The position numbers were made by a program, and so were the translations under genes. Under the pieces are notes generated by a model. The model was not told the DNA's origin and did no database searches. It worked only from the letters and a program-made list of their open reading frames with translations. A stretch of 64,000 nucleotides of DNA from Agrobacterium cucumeris (GTDB lineage Bacteria; Pseudomonadota; Alphaproteobacteria; Rhizobiales; Rhizobiaceae): positions 1,798,001-1,862,000 of the forward strand of contig NZ_CP080387.1 of NCBI RefSeq assembly GCF_030036535.1. Reading direction: 5' to 3'. This document shows positions 8,955-17,506 of this stretch, one piece after another (within the stretch, counting starts at the first letter, position 1; every line of letters starts with the position of its first letter).

Positions 8955-9674
8955 ATGTTCAATAAAGATTTTCGCGAGGGACTGAGGACCGGTTTTCCGA
9001 TCGCCCTTTCCGCCGCCCCCTTTGGCGCGCTGTTCGGCGCGGTTGCAGTCGATAACGGCCTGAGCGTCACCGAAGCCACGATCATGAGCGGCACCGTCTA
9101 TGCCGGCGCGAGCCAGCTTGTGGGCATCGAACTGTTTGGCCAGAAGGTCGCCCCATGGCTGATCGTTCTTTCCGTCTTCGCCGTCAATTTCCGCCATATC
9201 CTTTATTCGGCAGCCATCGCCCGAATGATCTCCGGCTGGTCGCTGATGCAGAAAGCTGCCGGCTTCTTTGTGCTGGTGGATCCGCAATTCGCCGAATCGG
9301 TCCGCAAATACGAGAACACCGGCACAGTCGGCTTTTCCTGGTATATGGGCTTTGCCGCACCGGTCTATGTGCTGTGGCTGGCCATGACCATTCTCGGCGC
9401 CTCGCTCGGCAATCTCGTCGGCGATCCCAAAGCCATCGGCCTCGATGTGCTTTTGCCGATCTATTTCATGGGCATGGTCCTGAGCTTCCGCCAGCGGGAG
9501 AATTTCTACCCCGTGATGCTGGCAAGCGCAGCCGGCGCAACAGTCGCCTATCACTTCGTCGGCTCGCCCTGGCAAGTCAGCCTCGGGGCGATTGCCGGCA
9601 TTCTCGTTGCCGTCCTCTATCCGCCCAAACCCAACGGCGAGGCCAATCCTGAAAATAGGGTGGAAACGCCATGA
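8955..9674 (+). CDS. azlC: AzlC family branched-chain amino-acid exporter, large subunit
   Basis: A 239-residue membrane protein with the AzlC signature near the N-terminus (FREGLRTGFPIALSAAPFGALFGAVAVDNGLS) and the conserved GASQLVGIELF and VNFRHILYSAAIA blocks. With its small partner it exports branched-chain amino acids (AzlCD in Bacillus, YgaZH in E. coli). The ATG at 8955 is preferred over the upstream frame because the conserved N-terminus begins there and GGAG lies upstream. The next gene overlaps its stop (ATGA). Exact substrate in this organism is inferred. Confidence 0.9.
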   Translation: MFNKDFREGLRTGFPIALSAAPFGALFGAVAVDNGLSVTEATIMSGTVYAGASQLVGIELFGQKVAPWLIVLSVFAVNFRHILYSAAIARMISGWSLMQKAAGFFVLVDPQFAESVRKYENTGTVGFSWYMGFAAPVYVLWLAMTILGASLGNLVGDPKAIGLDVLLPIYFMGMVLSFRQRENFYPVMLASAAGATVAYHFVGSPWQVSLGAIAGILVAVLYPPKPNGEANPENRVETP

Positions 9675-9985
9675 GCGACATGCTCCATACCGACACGATG
9701 ATCCTGATCGCGCTCGCCGCCGTCGCCACCTATCTCACCCGCATCGGCGGTTATGTGCTGATGACGCGGATGAAATCCATCCCGCCGCGCATGGAAGCAG
9801 GACTTAACGCCGTACCGGTTGCGGTTCTGACCACGCTTGTCGCACCCGCCTTTTTCGAAGGCGGATACGAGGTCAAGATCGGCATGCTGGCAGCCCTTCT
9901 GGTCTGCCTGCGGTTTCCCGGCCTGACGATGCTGGCAATCGGCTGGGCCGTCGTCATCGCCATCAGGCATTTCGGGCTGCTTTAA
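9671..9985 (+). CDS. azlD: AzlD family branched-chain amino-acid exporter, small subunit
   Basis: A 104-residue protein with about four membrane segments and the AzlD pattern: ALAAVATYLTRIGGYVLM, PPRMEAGLNAVPVAVLTTLVAPAFFEGG and a C-terminal hydrophobic helix. It is translationally coupled to azlC by a 4-base ATGA overlap. The pair would form one efflux complex in the inner membrane. Its stop overlaps the end of the convergent pepP gene by three bases. Confidence 0.9.
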   Translation: MSDMLHTDTMILIALAAVATYLTRIGGYVLMTRMKSIPPRMEAGLNAVPVAVLTTLVAPAFFEGGYEVKIGMLAALLVCLRFPGLTMLAIGWAVVIAIRHFGLL

Positions 9986-11823
9986 GCGACCCTCTCCAGT
10001 GGCCTGGTCGCGGCAACAAGCCAGGCTTTCACCTTTTCATCAGTGATTAGCGGAGAGAGCTTTTCCAGAACGTCGGCATGATAGGCGTTCAGCCAGTCGA
10101 GTTCCTCGTCGGTCAGCAGCGACACGACGACAAGTCTGTTGTCGATGGGGCACCAGGTCAGCGTCTCGAAGGAGAACATTGGCTGGTCGCCGCCGGCTAC
10201 CTCCTGCGCGTCACGCACATAGATCAGATTCTCGATACGGATGCCGAAAGCACCGGGGCGGTAATAACCCGGCTCGTTCGACAGGATCATGCCCGGCAGC
10301 AGCTCCTGCGTCGAAAGCCTTGCGATACGCTGCGGTCCCTCATGCACCGAAAGGTAGGAACCGACACCGTGGCCGGTGCCATGGGCATAGTCGGCGCCTG
10401 CCTTCCACAGCGCGATGCGCGCCAGGGGATCGAGGTCGCAACCGCGCGTTCCCTTCGGAAACCGTGCGGTGCTGATGCCGATCACCCCCTTCAGCACCAG
10501 CGTGAAGAAACGCTTCTGCTCTTCCGGCACCGTGCCGATTGCGACGGTACGGGTAATATCAGTAGTACCGTTGACATATTGCGCGCCGGAATCGACGAGG
10601 AACATCTCGCCATCGGCAAGTGTGCGATCCGTGTCGGTGGTGACACGGTAATGGATGATGGCGGCATGTTCGCCAGCGCCGGAAATCGTGTCGAAAGACA
10701 CATCCTTCAACGGGTTCTGCATCGCCTGCCCCACTTTGGCCCGCGCTGCCTCCAGCGCCTTGACCGCAGCGATTTCGGTGACGCTGCCCGGCTGCTGGCG
10801 ATCCAGCCAGCTCAGATATTCGACCATGGCCGCGCCATCCTGCACGTGTGCTGCGGCCGAACCGGCAAGCTCCGCCTTGTTCTTGCAGGCGCGCGGCAGG
10901 CGGACCGGATCGGACATCTCCACCAGTATACCGCCCGCTGTCGTGATTGCGCCCGTCAGCGCCACCGGCGTCAGATCGGCATCGACCATGACCCGGCCCT
11001 TGGCGCTGGCAATCGCATGCAGGCGGTCGGCAATTTTCGATGGCGGCAGTTGCGTCGCCAATTGCGCCAGATAGGCCTCGACCTCGATGCCGGTCTTGCG
11101 CTTGTCGAGAAAAATATCCGTCCTGCCATCGGCATAGATGATGGCACGGGCAAGCGGATGCGGTGTATGCGGCACGTCATTGCCGCGAATATTGAAAATC
11201 CAGGCAATGGAAGACGGATCGGTAACCAGCAGGGCATCTGCCTGCTTGGCCGAAACCGTCTCCGCCAGCAGCGCGATCTTTTCCTTCGCCAGCTTGCCGG
11301 TAAAGGCTTCCGGCTGGATAATAACGGGCTCCAGCGGCTCGGACGGACGGTCCTGCCACAGGGCGTCAAGCGGATTGCGCTCCAGCAACACGACGGAGCC
11401 GCCTTTGGCCGCAAGCGCCTTTTCCAGCCGCTTCAATTCAGCGCCGGTATGCAGCCACGGATCGATCCCCAGTCGGAAGCCCTGCGCTGCATGTTCGGAT
11501 AACCAGACAGAGGGCGGCGCCCCGACCAGATCACCGCCCGTGAAGACGGATTGGTCGACCTGCGATTTGAGCTGTGTCGTATACCGGCCATCGACAAAAA
11601 CCACGGCCTCGCTGCGTGTCACCAGCGCGATGCCGGCCGAACCGGTGAAGCCCGTCAGCCAGGACAGGCGCTCGGCGCATTCCGGCACATATTCCCCCTG
11701 ATATTCATCGGCGCGCGGCACCAGAAAACCGTCGATAGCCAGCGCGTCGAAACCGGCGCGCAGCGCCTCGACACGGGCCTTGCCAAATTGCGGCGCGGAT
11801 TTGTTTTCGAAGGTCTGGAACAT
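9982..11823 (-). CDS. pepP: Xaa-Pro aminopeptidase P (M24B)
   Basis: A 613-residue three-domain aminopeptidase P that removes the N-terminal residue before proline. Two creatinase-like N-terminal domains (~1-300) precede the pita-bread catalytic domain. Metal ligands appear in order: the aspartates in FLVDSGAQYVNGTTDITRTV, the histidine of HGTGHGVGSYLSVHEGP, the glutamate of LSNEPGYY and the last glutamate of FGIRIENL. The long form resembles eukaryotic and rhizobial enzymes rather than the ~440-residue E. coli PepP. The ATG at 11823 is chosen over one 13 codons upstream because the conserved protein begins MFQTFENKSA. Confidence 0.93.
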   Translation of the reverse strand: MFQTFENKSAPQFGKARVEALRAGFDALAIDGFLVPRADEYQGEYVPECAERLSWLTGFTGSAGIALVTRSEAVVFVDGRYTTQLKSQVDQSVFTGGDLVGAPPSVWLSEHAAQGFRLGIDPWLHTGAELKRLEKALAAKGGSVVLLERNPLDALWQDRPSEPLEPVIIQPEAFTGKLAKEKIALLAETVSAKQADALLVTDPSSIAWIFNIRGNDVPHTPHPLARAIIYADGRTDIFLDKRKTGIEVEAYLAQLATQLPPSKIADRLHAIASAKGRVMVDADLTPVALTGAITTAGGILVEMSDPVRLPRACKNKAELAGSAAAHVQDGAAMVEYLSWLDRQQPGSVTEIAAVKALEAARAKVGQAMQNPLKDVSFDTISGAGEHAAIIHYRVTTDTDRTLADGEMFLVDSGAQYVNGTTDITRTVAIGTVPEEQKRFFTLVLKGVIGISTARFPKGTRGCDLDPLARIALWKAGADYAHGTGHGVGSYLSVHEGPQRIARLSTQELLPGMILSNEPGYYRPGAFGIRIENLIYVRDAQEVAGGDQPMFSFETLTWCPIDNRLVVVSLLTDEELDWLNAYHADVLEKLSPLITDEKVKAWLVAATRPLERVA

Positions 11824-12116
11824 GGGTGTCTTTCGGGAACTGTCATGAGGAAAGCGGTTCATTCACGCCGTCAAATCATTGGCGCACAACGACAATGCCA
11901 CGTGGGCAAACCCGGTTTCAAGCCATATATGACAGAACCGATTACGGCGATAAATTGTGCATATTTTGCGAAATAAGTAATACTAGAAAGCAAGTGACAT
12001 GCATTTTACGCATATCAACCGTGAAATATCCCATCTAACCAAACAAAATCACATCGCTTATATCAAGATCAACACAGCGAGAGAAACACTCTCCTGGCAA
12101 AAAGGGATTTGAAGCA

Positions 12117-12290
12117 ATGGCAAAATCTTTCCTCCGCGCCGCCTTCGATCGTGTTGTTGAAGCACGCGAGCGTCAGGTCAGCCGCCACGTCAACGCAGCA
12201 CTTTTGAACCTTGACGACAAGTCGCTCGAAGCGCTGGGCATGAACCGCGCCGATCTGCGTCGCAAGGCAAAGTCCAGCTACGTATTCTGA
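12117..12290 (+). CDS. DUF1127-like short protein (57 aa)
   Basis: ATG at 12117 to TGA at 12290 gives 57 residues, mostly helical and basic, with the C-terminal pattern LDDKSLEALGMNRADLRRKA. This resembles the LSDRELADIGL-R-DI core of DUF1127 proteins. Small DUF1127 proteins in Agrobacterium are linked to RNA regulation and phosphate or carbon metabolism; this member's role is inferred. Codon use is optimal and a strong terminator follows, which suggests a short, abundant, monocistronic transcript. Confidence 0.8.
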   Translation: MAKSFLRAAFDRVVEARERQVSRHVNAALLNLDDKSLEALGMNRADLRRKAKSSYVF

Positions 12291-12384
12291 TCAAGTCAGG
12301 CGCGGCGATCCTCCCTCCACCGCGTCTGAACAGGAATACGTCGACCCGCTTGAGCAAGCTCCTCCCATATGCTCGCGGGTTCCA

Positions 12385-12413
12385 GGCGGCGCGAAAGCGC
12401 CGCCTTTTCTTTT
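12385..12413 (+). terminator. Rho-independent terminator of the DUF1127-like gene
   Basis: A perfect stem GGCGGCGC / GCGCCGCC with a GAAA tetraloop is followed by TTTTCTTTT. It lies about 95 bases after the small gene on the plus strand, just before the end of convergent prmA. Confidence 0.88.
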
Positions 12414-12438
12414 GCCAGAAAGCAAGGTCGAAAAAGCG

Positions 12439-13317
12439 TCAGTCTTTGCGCAGATGCAGCGTCACCCAGCCGTTGCGCCAGATGGTGCGGATATGGGAAA
12501 GCCGCGCGCCATTATATGCGGCGAGAACCTTCCAGCGCTGTGACGCAAGAATACCCGACAGGATGACCGTGCCGCCGGGCGCCAGATGCGTGACAAGCTG
12601 CGGCGCCATCTTGATCAGCGGCCGCGCCAGAATATTGGCGATGATGAGATCAAATGGACCATGCTTGCGGAAAGCATCGGAGTGAAAACCGGGTGCGGTT
12701 TCCAGCGCCATTCCTGACACGATGCCGTTCAGCCGTACATTTTCCTTGGCCACCTTGACGGCAATGGGGTCGATATCCGTCGCCAGTACGGGAATGGGGC
12801 GCATCTTGCGCACGGCAATCGCCAGCACGCCGCTGCCGGTGCCGAGATCGAGCGCGTTGCGGACCGTCCGTGCCCGCAGAACATCCTCTATCATTTCAAG
12901 GCAACCCGCCGTCGTGCCATGATGGCCGGTGCCGAAAGCCTGCCCCGCCTCGATCTCGATAGCCAGATCATGCGGTTGCACCTTGTCGCGATCATGCGCG
13001 CCGTGCACGATGAAGCGCCCTGCCTGCACCGGCTTCAGCCCCTCGAGCGACTTGGCGATCCAGTCAACATCGGGAACGATCTCTTTTTCGATGACGAGAC
13101 CGGGAAAGTCAGGTGCAAGCAAAGCGCCGACACGCTCGCGGAACTCATCCTCCTGCTCGGCCATCAAATAGACGGAGGCTTCCCAGATGTCGCGCTTCTC
13201 ATCCACCTCGGTCGTGGCGATCGCAACATCCTCCTCGCCGAAATAATCCGACATGAGATCGAGGATTTCGCCGGCCTTGATTTCGGTCGTGGTGACGTAA
13301 AGTCGGATTTCGCTCAC
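12439..13317 (-). CDS. prmA: Ribosomal protein L11 methyltransferase
   Basis: A 292-residue class I SAM methyltransferase that trimethylates ribosomal protein L11. The N-terminal L11-recognition domain (~1-110) is followed by the catalytic core with IEIEAGQAFGTGHHGTTAGCLEMIE, motif I NALDLGTGSGVLAIA, VLATDIDPIAV and the motif IV-like LIIANILARPL. The start is probably GTG 13317, giving the family N-terminus SEIRLYVTTTE, with GAGAAAG upstream; an in-frame TTG 16 codons earlier is less likely. It stands downstream of the SCO1 gene on the same strand with ~90 bases between. Confidence 0.93.
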   Translation of the reverse strand: MSEIRLYVTTTEIKAGEILDLMSDYFGEEDVAIATTEVDEKRDIWEASVYLMAEQEDEFRERVGALLAPDFPGLVIEKEIVPDVDWIAKSLEGLKPVQAGRFIVHGAHDRDKVQPHDLAIEIEAGQAFGTGHHGTTAGCLEMIEDVLRARTVRNALDLGTGSGVLAIAVRKMRPIPVLATDIDPIAVKVAKENVRLNGIVSGMALETAPGFHSDAFRKHGPFDLIIANILARPLIKMAPQLVTHLAPGGTVILSGILASQRWKVLAAYNGARLSHIRTIWRNGWVTLHLRKD

Positions 13318-13410
13318 GGCGGGCTGCTTTCTCTGGCTGAGGTTGTTGTCTTGCCTTTGCCACAAAAGCTGCGCCAGTCCAATAAGCCTGGCGCAATTAT
13401 GCCGGCTCTA

Positions 13411-14010
13411 TCAGCCCTTCAGAAGATTCTGGAGCTTCTGCTCGGCAACTTCAGGGTTTTCGCCATAAGCGATGGTGCCTGAAAAACGGCCCTTGGCATC
13501 AAGTAGGATGACGGAGGCAGTATGATCCATGGTGTAATCGCCATTCGGATCCTTCTCATCCACCGGCACCTTCTTGGCATAGATGCGATAGCCTTTCAGC
13601 GTCTCGGCAATCTTGTCGGCCGGACCGGTAATACCGGTAATCCGCTTTGAAACGTTGGAAACATATTGCTGCATGATCTCTGGCGTATCACGCTCTGGAT
13701 CGACGGAAACGAAATAGGCCTGCATCTTGTCGCCGGCCGGATCCACCTTTTCCATCCAGCCGTTCAGCTCGAACAATGTCGTCGGGCAGACTTCCGGGCA
13801 ATGGGTGAAACCGAAGAACAAGGCCGTCGGTTTGCCCTGAAACGCCTTTTCGGTGATCGGCTGGCCGTCCTGCGCGGTCAGCGCGAAAGGCACGCCATAG
13901 GCCGTTTCCACCATCTCCTCACGGGTCTTCGTCATTTCGATCGTCAGCCAGCTGACGACACCGGCGAGAACGACCACCACGGCCCACAATACGATGCGAA
14001 TATTTCTCAT
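13411..14010 (-). CDS. SCO1/SenC family copper chaperone
   Basis: A 199-residue membrane-anchored thioredoxin-fold protein for delivery of copper to cytochrome c oxidase. One N-terminal membrane helix (6-22) is followed by the redox/metal motif HCPEVCP (C71, C75), the conserved FVSVDPERDTPEIMQQY and the third copper ligand H163 in YTMDHTASVILLD. All three copper-binding residues are present, so the protein looks functional. It acts in the periplasmic space. No oxidase genes are adjacent. A small membrane-protein gene lies upstream on the same strand. Confidence 0.93.
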   Translation of the reverse strand: MRNIRIVLWAVVVVLAGVVSWLTIEMTKTREEMVETAYGVPFALTAQDGQPITEKAFQGKPTALFFGFTHCPEVCPTTLFELNGWMEKVDPAGDKMQAYFVSVDPERDTPEIMQQYVSNVSKRITGITGPADKIAETLKGYRIYAKKVPVDEKDPNGDYTMDHTASVILLDAKGRFSGTIAYGENPEVAEQKLQNLLKG

Positions 14011-14151
14011 TGTCCAATCCTACCCCGAAAGCCCGCAGCATATCGCAGGCCTTGGCAGACTGATAACGAACGACGACGGCGACGGCAAATCAACTGGACG
14101 TATTTGCGGCAACCGCGCTGATTTGTCACAAAGCGCAGACGGCCCAAACGA

Positions 14152-14310
14152 TCACAGACACCAGGCGATACCGCTCTGCACGGTGGAAAGGAAAATATCC
14201 GTGCTGTGCCGCACCCAGCCGTCGAAGGCAAGAAGCACGATGGCAAGCGAAGCGACGACCGCAAGACTTGCCAGAACAAACTTCAGCGGGTTGGAAACGA
14301 GTGCGTTCAT
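14152..14310 (-). CDS. Small membrane protein (52 aa), unknown function
   Basis: Translation from ATG 14310 gives 52 residues with one hydrophobic segment (FVLASLAVVASLAIVLLAF) followed by a polar region and a second weakly hydrophobic end (STVQSGIAWCL). It lies upstream of the SCO1 gene in the same direction, 141 bases away, so co-transcription is possible. The ribosome site is weak. No family is recognised; an envelope location is inferred from hydrophobicity. Confidence 0.5.
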   Translation of the reverse strand: MNALVSNPLKFVLASLAVVASLAIVLLAFDGWVRHSTDIFLSTVQSGIAWCL

Positions 14311-14534
14311 ACCACCATCATAACCTTTTTGCACCGACGCGAAAACCGCCAAAATACCGGGTTTTGCGTGGGAGAGCGCGGCAATTGTTAGGGAAAGTTT
14401 AAAATCTTGCTGTGCATTATGACCATAGCGGTTTTTAAAGCCTCGACATGATGTCTCCCGGCCCATGCCGGCCACCGCATAAAGCTCAATCCTGCGTGGG
14501 CCTGTTAGAGAGCCATCAGAGGAAACCTGCCGTC

Positions 14535-15002
14535 ATGTCCAACGCCATCAAGCAATCCGGCGCATATCTCGAAATCGTTTCCTTCCATCTGGGCGATCAG
14601 GAATTCTGCATCGACATCATGGCGATCCGCGAAATCCGCGGCTGGGCGCCGGTTACCCCGATGCCGCACACGCCGCCTTATGTTCTCGGCCTCATCAACC
14701 TGCGCGGCGCCGTCATTCCCGTCATCGACATGGCCGGCCGCCTCGGCATGAAGATGACCGAACCTTCCGAACGCTCCGCCATCATCGTCACCGATATCGG
14801 CGGCAAGCTGGTGGGCCTGCTGGTAGAACAGGTCTCCGACATGATGACCATCCGCTCCGAAGACCTGCAGCCCGCGCCGGATATCATTCCGGAAGAACAG
14901 CGCAGCTTCTGCCGCGGCATCGTGGCGCTGGAAAAGAGCATGGTCTGCTTCCTCAACCTCGACACCGTCATTGCGGACGAACTGGCGCGCGAAGCGGCCT
15001 GA
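14535..15002 (+). CDS. cheW: CheW-like chemotaxis coupling protein
   Basis: A 155-residue protein that is a single CheW domain. It couples methyl-accepting chemoreceptors to the CheA kinase. The fold is visible in YLEIVSFHLGDQEFCIDIMAIREIRGW, TPPYVLGLINLRGAVIPVIDMAGRLGM and KLVGLLVEQVSDMMTI, with the receptor/CheA interface motif NLRG present. The ATG at 14535 begins the conserved region; the upstream extension is non-coding. No other che gene or receptor is in the window, so this is an orphan copy. Agrobacterium is known to carry more than one cheW, one of them away from the main che operon. Confidence 0.93.
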   Translation: MSNAIKQSGAYLEIVSFHLGDQEFCIDIMAIREIRGWAPVTPMPHTPPYVLGLINLRGAVIPVIDMAGRLGMKMTEPSERSAIIVTDIGGKLVGLLVEQVSDMMTIRSEDLQPAPDIIPEEQRSFCRGIVALEKSMVCFLNLDTVIADELAREAA

Positions 15003-15060
15003 TCAGCTGAAGCCATGCGGGCTGCATGCAGAACCGTAGGGTTTGGCACCACCTGAGCAC

Positions 15061-15175
15061 CCGTCACCCCGGACTGGATCCGGGGTCCAGCGCGATCAAG
15101 TCTTTGATCGCAAAAGAGCCCCTTCACGACGCGGACGCGTCGTGGCTGGATGCCGGATCAAGTCCGGCATGACGG
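15061..15175. repeat. RIME-like mosaic palindromic repeat (115 bp, four hairpins)
   Basis: Outer inverted ends CCGTCA (15061) and TGACGG (15170) bound four perfect hairpins: CCCCGGA/TCCGGGG (15067-15085), GCGATCAA/TTGATCGC (15092-15111), CACGACGC/GCGTCGTG (15125-15144) and GCCGGA/TCCGGC (15152-15168). This matches the mosaic palindromic elements scattered between genes in rhizobia. It lies between the convergent cheW and creA genes, where it may also stop transcription from both sides. Confidence 0.85.
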
Positions 15176-15214
15176 ATAATACATTGGAATTCCTTATCAA
15201 AATACCGGAAGAGC

Positions 15215-15706
15215 TTACGGCTTGCCCTTCTGCCAGGTCACCTGCTGATTATAGAGCGGCACGGTGGAAATCGCCATCTTGGCCGAACCGTCGGTCAGTT
15301 CCCGCGCATGCACCAGATAGATCAGCGCATCGTTCGCCTTGTCATATACACGGCTGACGACGAGCTTCTTCCAGACCAGTGACATGCCCTGCCGGAATAC
15401 CTCTTCCCCGCCCTTCGACAGATCGATGTCACCGATCTCGACCGGCCCCGTCTGGCTGCAGGAAATGGCGTTGTTGGAAGGGTCTTCGAACCAGTTGCCG
15501 TTCTTCAGCCGGTCGATGACGCCACGCTCGAAATAGGTAACGTGGCAGGTGACACCCTTGATCTTGGGATCGGCGATCGCCTCGATGACGATATCATTGC
15601 CGATCCAGTCGACCCCGACTTCACCCACGACCTGCGAATGCGCCGCTGTCACCGGAAGCAATGCCAGAAAGCCCGCAAACAAACCCGACAGAGTTTTCAT
15701 CGTCAT
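15215..15706 (-). CDS. creA: CreA family periplasmic protein
   Basis: A 163-residue secreted protein with a signal peptide (MTMKTLSGLFAGFLALLPVT, cut near AHS-Q) and the CreA domain: IKGVTCHVTYFERGV, EDPSNNAISCSQTGPVEI and WKKLVVSRVYD. The family is conserved in proteobacteria but its biochemical role is not established. The ATG at 15706 has GGAGAAG upstream; a second ATG follows two codons later. Two cysteines in the mature domain may form a disulfide. It ends next to the RIME-like repeat. Confidence 0.88.
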   Translation of the reverse strand: MTMKTLSGLFAGFLALLPVTAAHSQVVGEVGVDWIGNDIVIEAIADPKIKGVTCHVTYFERGVIDRLKNGNWFEDPSNNAISCSQTGPVEIGDIDLSKGGEEVFRQGMSLVWKKLVVSRVYDKANDALIYLVHARELTDGSAKMAISTVPLYNQQVTWQKGKP

Positions 15707-15752
15707 CGCATCTTCTCCGTTACGCTGCTTCAAACATAGGTGGGCGACACCA

Positions 15753-16382
15753 TTAAGCAACCCGGGCGACGGCGCGTTTTTTCATGCTGCAGGGCTGGTA
15801 GCCGGTGGAGGTGAGACGGCCGGCGACCATGCCGATCTTTTCCGGCAGATCGCGGATATGGGCGACACGCAAGGCCTTCGCCGCCGCAATCGATGCGGCA
15901 GCGCAGACAACCGCGTCTTCGGCGGCATTGTGGTGCACGAAGCGCAGCTGCAGATGGTGGGCAATCACATTCAGCTTGTGCGATTCCAGATGTGGCCAGA
16001 CATGCCGGGCAATCTTGACGCTGCACAGATAGGAAAGATCAGGATAGGACTGCCGGTATTTGTCGAAGGACGCCCGCATGACGCTGAAATCAAAGGCGGC
16101 ATTATGGGCGATCATGGTGGCGCCATGGAAGTCATCAATGAACTCTTCCATCACCTCAGGAAATTCCGGCGCATCCTCGACATCAGCAGGCCGAATTCCG
16201 TGCACGGCAATGTTGAAGGGCGAGAACCGCATGTCCTTCGGCCGGATAAGACGTTCCTCGACACGAACGATATTACCGTCTTCTATCCACGCAAGCCCGA
16301 CGGAGCAGGCGCTGCCCCGTTCCTCATTGGCGGTCTCGAAATCGATGGCGATGGTTTTCAAGAGTGATTCCCGTTGTTTCAT
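15753..16382 (-). CDS. DEDDh 3'-5' exonuclease (DnaQ-like)
   Basis: A 209-residue exonuclease of the DnaQ fold. Exo I is D14-x-E16 in TIAIDFETAN, exo II is in MIAHNAAFDFSVM and the exo III region HHNAAEDAVVCA supplies the catalytic histidine and aspartate of the DEDDh type. This is not the replicative epsilon subunit: it is a stand-alone short protein, more like accessory DNA or RNA trimming enzymes. It is in the same direction as creA, 46 bases upstream. Substrate is unassigned. Confidence 0.85.
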   Translation of the reverse strand: MKQRESLLKTIAIDFETANEERGSACSVGLAWIEDGNIVRVEERLIRPKDMRFSPFNIAVHGIRPADVEDAPEFPEVMEEFIDDFHGATMIAHNAAFDFSVMRASFDKYRQSYPDLSYLCSVKIARHVWPHLESHKLNVIAHHLQLRFVHHNAAEDAVVCAAASIAAAKALRVAHIRDLPEKIGMVAGRLTSTGYQPCSMKKRAVARVA

Positions 16383-16404
16383 TCCGGCATAGACCGGATT
16401 GGCA

Positions 16405-17307
16405 TCAAAGAGAACCGGCCTCGGCTGAACGCGCTTGCGAAAGCATCCATTCGATGAGCGTCACCAGATCGGGATTATCAAGCATGCGCCGCGGATAAAC
16501 CAGAAAATAGGCAAGCGTGCTGGCCATGTCTTTTCCAAAGGGCGCGATCAATGCACCTTCCGCAAGCTCGCGGGAAACGAGCGAGCGTCGCGTCAGCGCA
16601 ATGCCATGCCCGGCTTTCGCCGCATCCAGCGCGCCATTGCTGTCGATGAACACCGTGCCGCCGGAGGCGTCGACATCGGATGCTCCCGCAGCCTCCAGCC
16701 AGCGCCGCCATTCATTGCGGTTTTCATCATGCAGAAGCGGCACTGCTTTCAGGTCCCCCGCCTCCTGAAGCGGTCCGTATTTCTCAAGAAGCTGCGGCGA
16801 ACAGACCGGCAAAGTGCTGTCATCGATGAAACGGATGCTCTCCAGCCCTTCATAACGGCCAAAACCGTGCCGCACCGCCAGATCGACATCGTCCCGCGAA
16901 AAATCCACGAGCCGGTTGGTCACGCTGATGCGGACGTCCACATAGGGGTGTTGCTGCTGAAAGGCCGGCAATCTCGGCATCAGCCATTGTATGGCGAAAG
17001 TCGGCGTGCAGCTGAGGGTCAGAACCGTGATTTCGGAGCGTGCCGTCAGTTCCGCCGTCGCCTCGCGCATCATCCGGAAGGCGGTGCGGAGCGCGCCGTA
17101 ATAACGCTCCCCCTCCCGCGTCAGCTGGATACTACGCGGCTTGCGGAAAAACAGCTGCACGCCAAGCCGCGTCTCCAGCTCCCGGATTTGCAGGCTGACC
17201 GCGCCAGGGGTGACATTCAGCTCGTTGGAAGCAAGCGTGACGCTGCGATACCGCGCCGCGGCTTCAAAGGCCTGCAACCCTTTAAGCGATGGAAGTTCCG
17301 TTGCCAT
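16405..17307 (-). CDS. LysR-type transcriptional regulator (GcvA-like)
   Basis: A 300-residue LTTR with an N-terminal winged HTH (LPSLKGLQAFEAAARYRSVTLASNELNVTPGAVSLQIRELETRLGVQLFFRKPR, 6-59) and a C-terminal periplasmic-binding-like sensor domain (~90-295). The opening is typical of the GcvA/AmpR-like branch. It is divergent from an EamA exporter, and a 30-base near-palindrome lies in the 199-base gap, so control of that exporter (and itself) is likely. The inducer is not predictable. Confidence 0.92.
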   Translation of the reverse strand: MATELPSLKGLQAFEAAARYRSVTLASNELNVTPGAVSLQIRELETRLGVQLFFRKPRSIQLTREGERYYGALRTAFRMMREATAELTARSEITVLTLSCTPTFAIQWLMPRLPAFQQQHPYVDVRISVTNRLVDFSRDDVDLAVRHGFGRYEGLESIRFIDDSTLPVCSPQLLEKYGPLQEAGDLKAVPLLHDENRNEWRRWLEAAGASDVDASGGTVFIDSNGALDAAKAGHGIALTRRSLVSRELAEGALIAPFGKDMASTLAYFLVYPRRMLDNPDLVTLIEWMLSQARSAEAGSL

Positions 17308-17413
17308 GATTTAGCTGAGCTCAATTATCGCGAGAGAAACTATCGTTTGAAAACACAATAAAACAGGGAGTAAATAGACGCAACAGGATATGGGGGGCGG
17401 AGAAAAGGCCGCA

Positions 17414-17443
17414 ATATCGGCTTGAGGTAAACTCAACCGATAT
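17414..17443. promoter_or_regulatory. Candidate LysR operator: near-perfect palindrome between lysR and EamA genes
   Basis: The arms ATATCGGCTTGAG and CTCAACCGATAT form a 12-bp inverted repeat with one extra base and a 5-base centre (GTAAA). It lies 64 bases before the EamA start and 107 bases before the LysR start. A second CTCAA half-site lies near 17318-17322, close to the LysR start. The size and place suit an LTTR recognition site. Confidence 0.6.
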
Positions 17444-17506
17444 CGGGTGGATGGCAACGTGCCTTCCTGCAATCATGTCGATATTCATATAGCGTGGGAG
17501 ACGACG

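Noticed and set aside
15061..15175. Riboswitch
   Set aside because: The four hairpins are simple perfect palindromes with inverted ends, lying between convergent genes, so a mosaic repeat explains them better.
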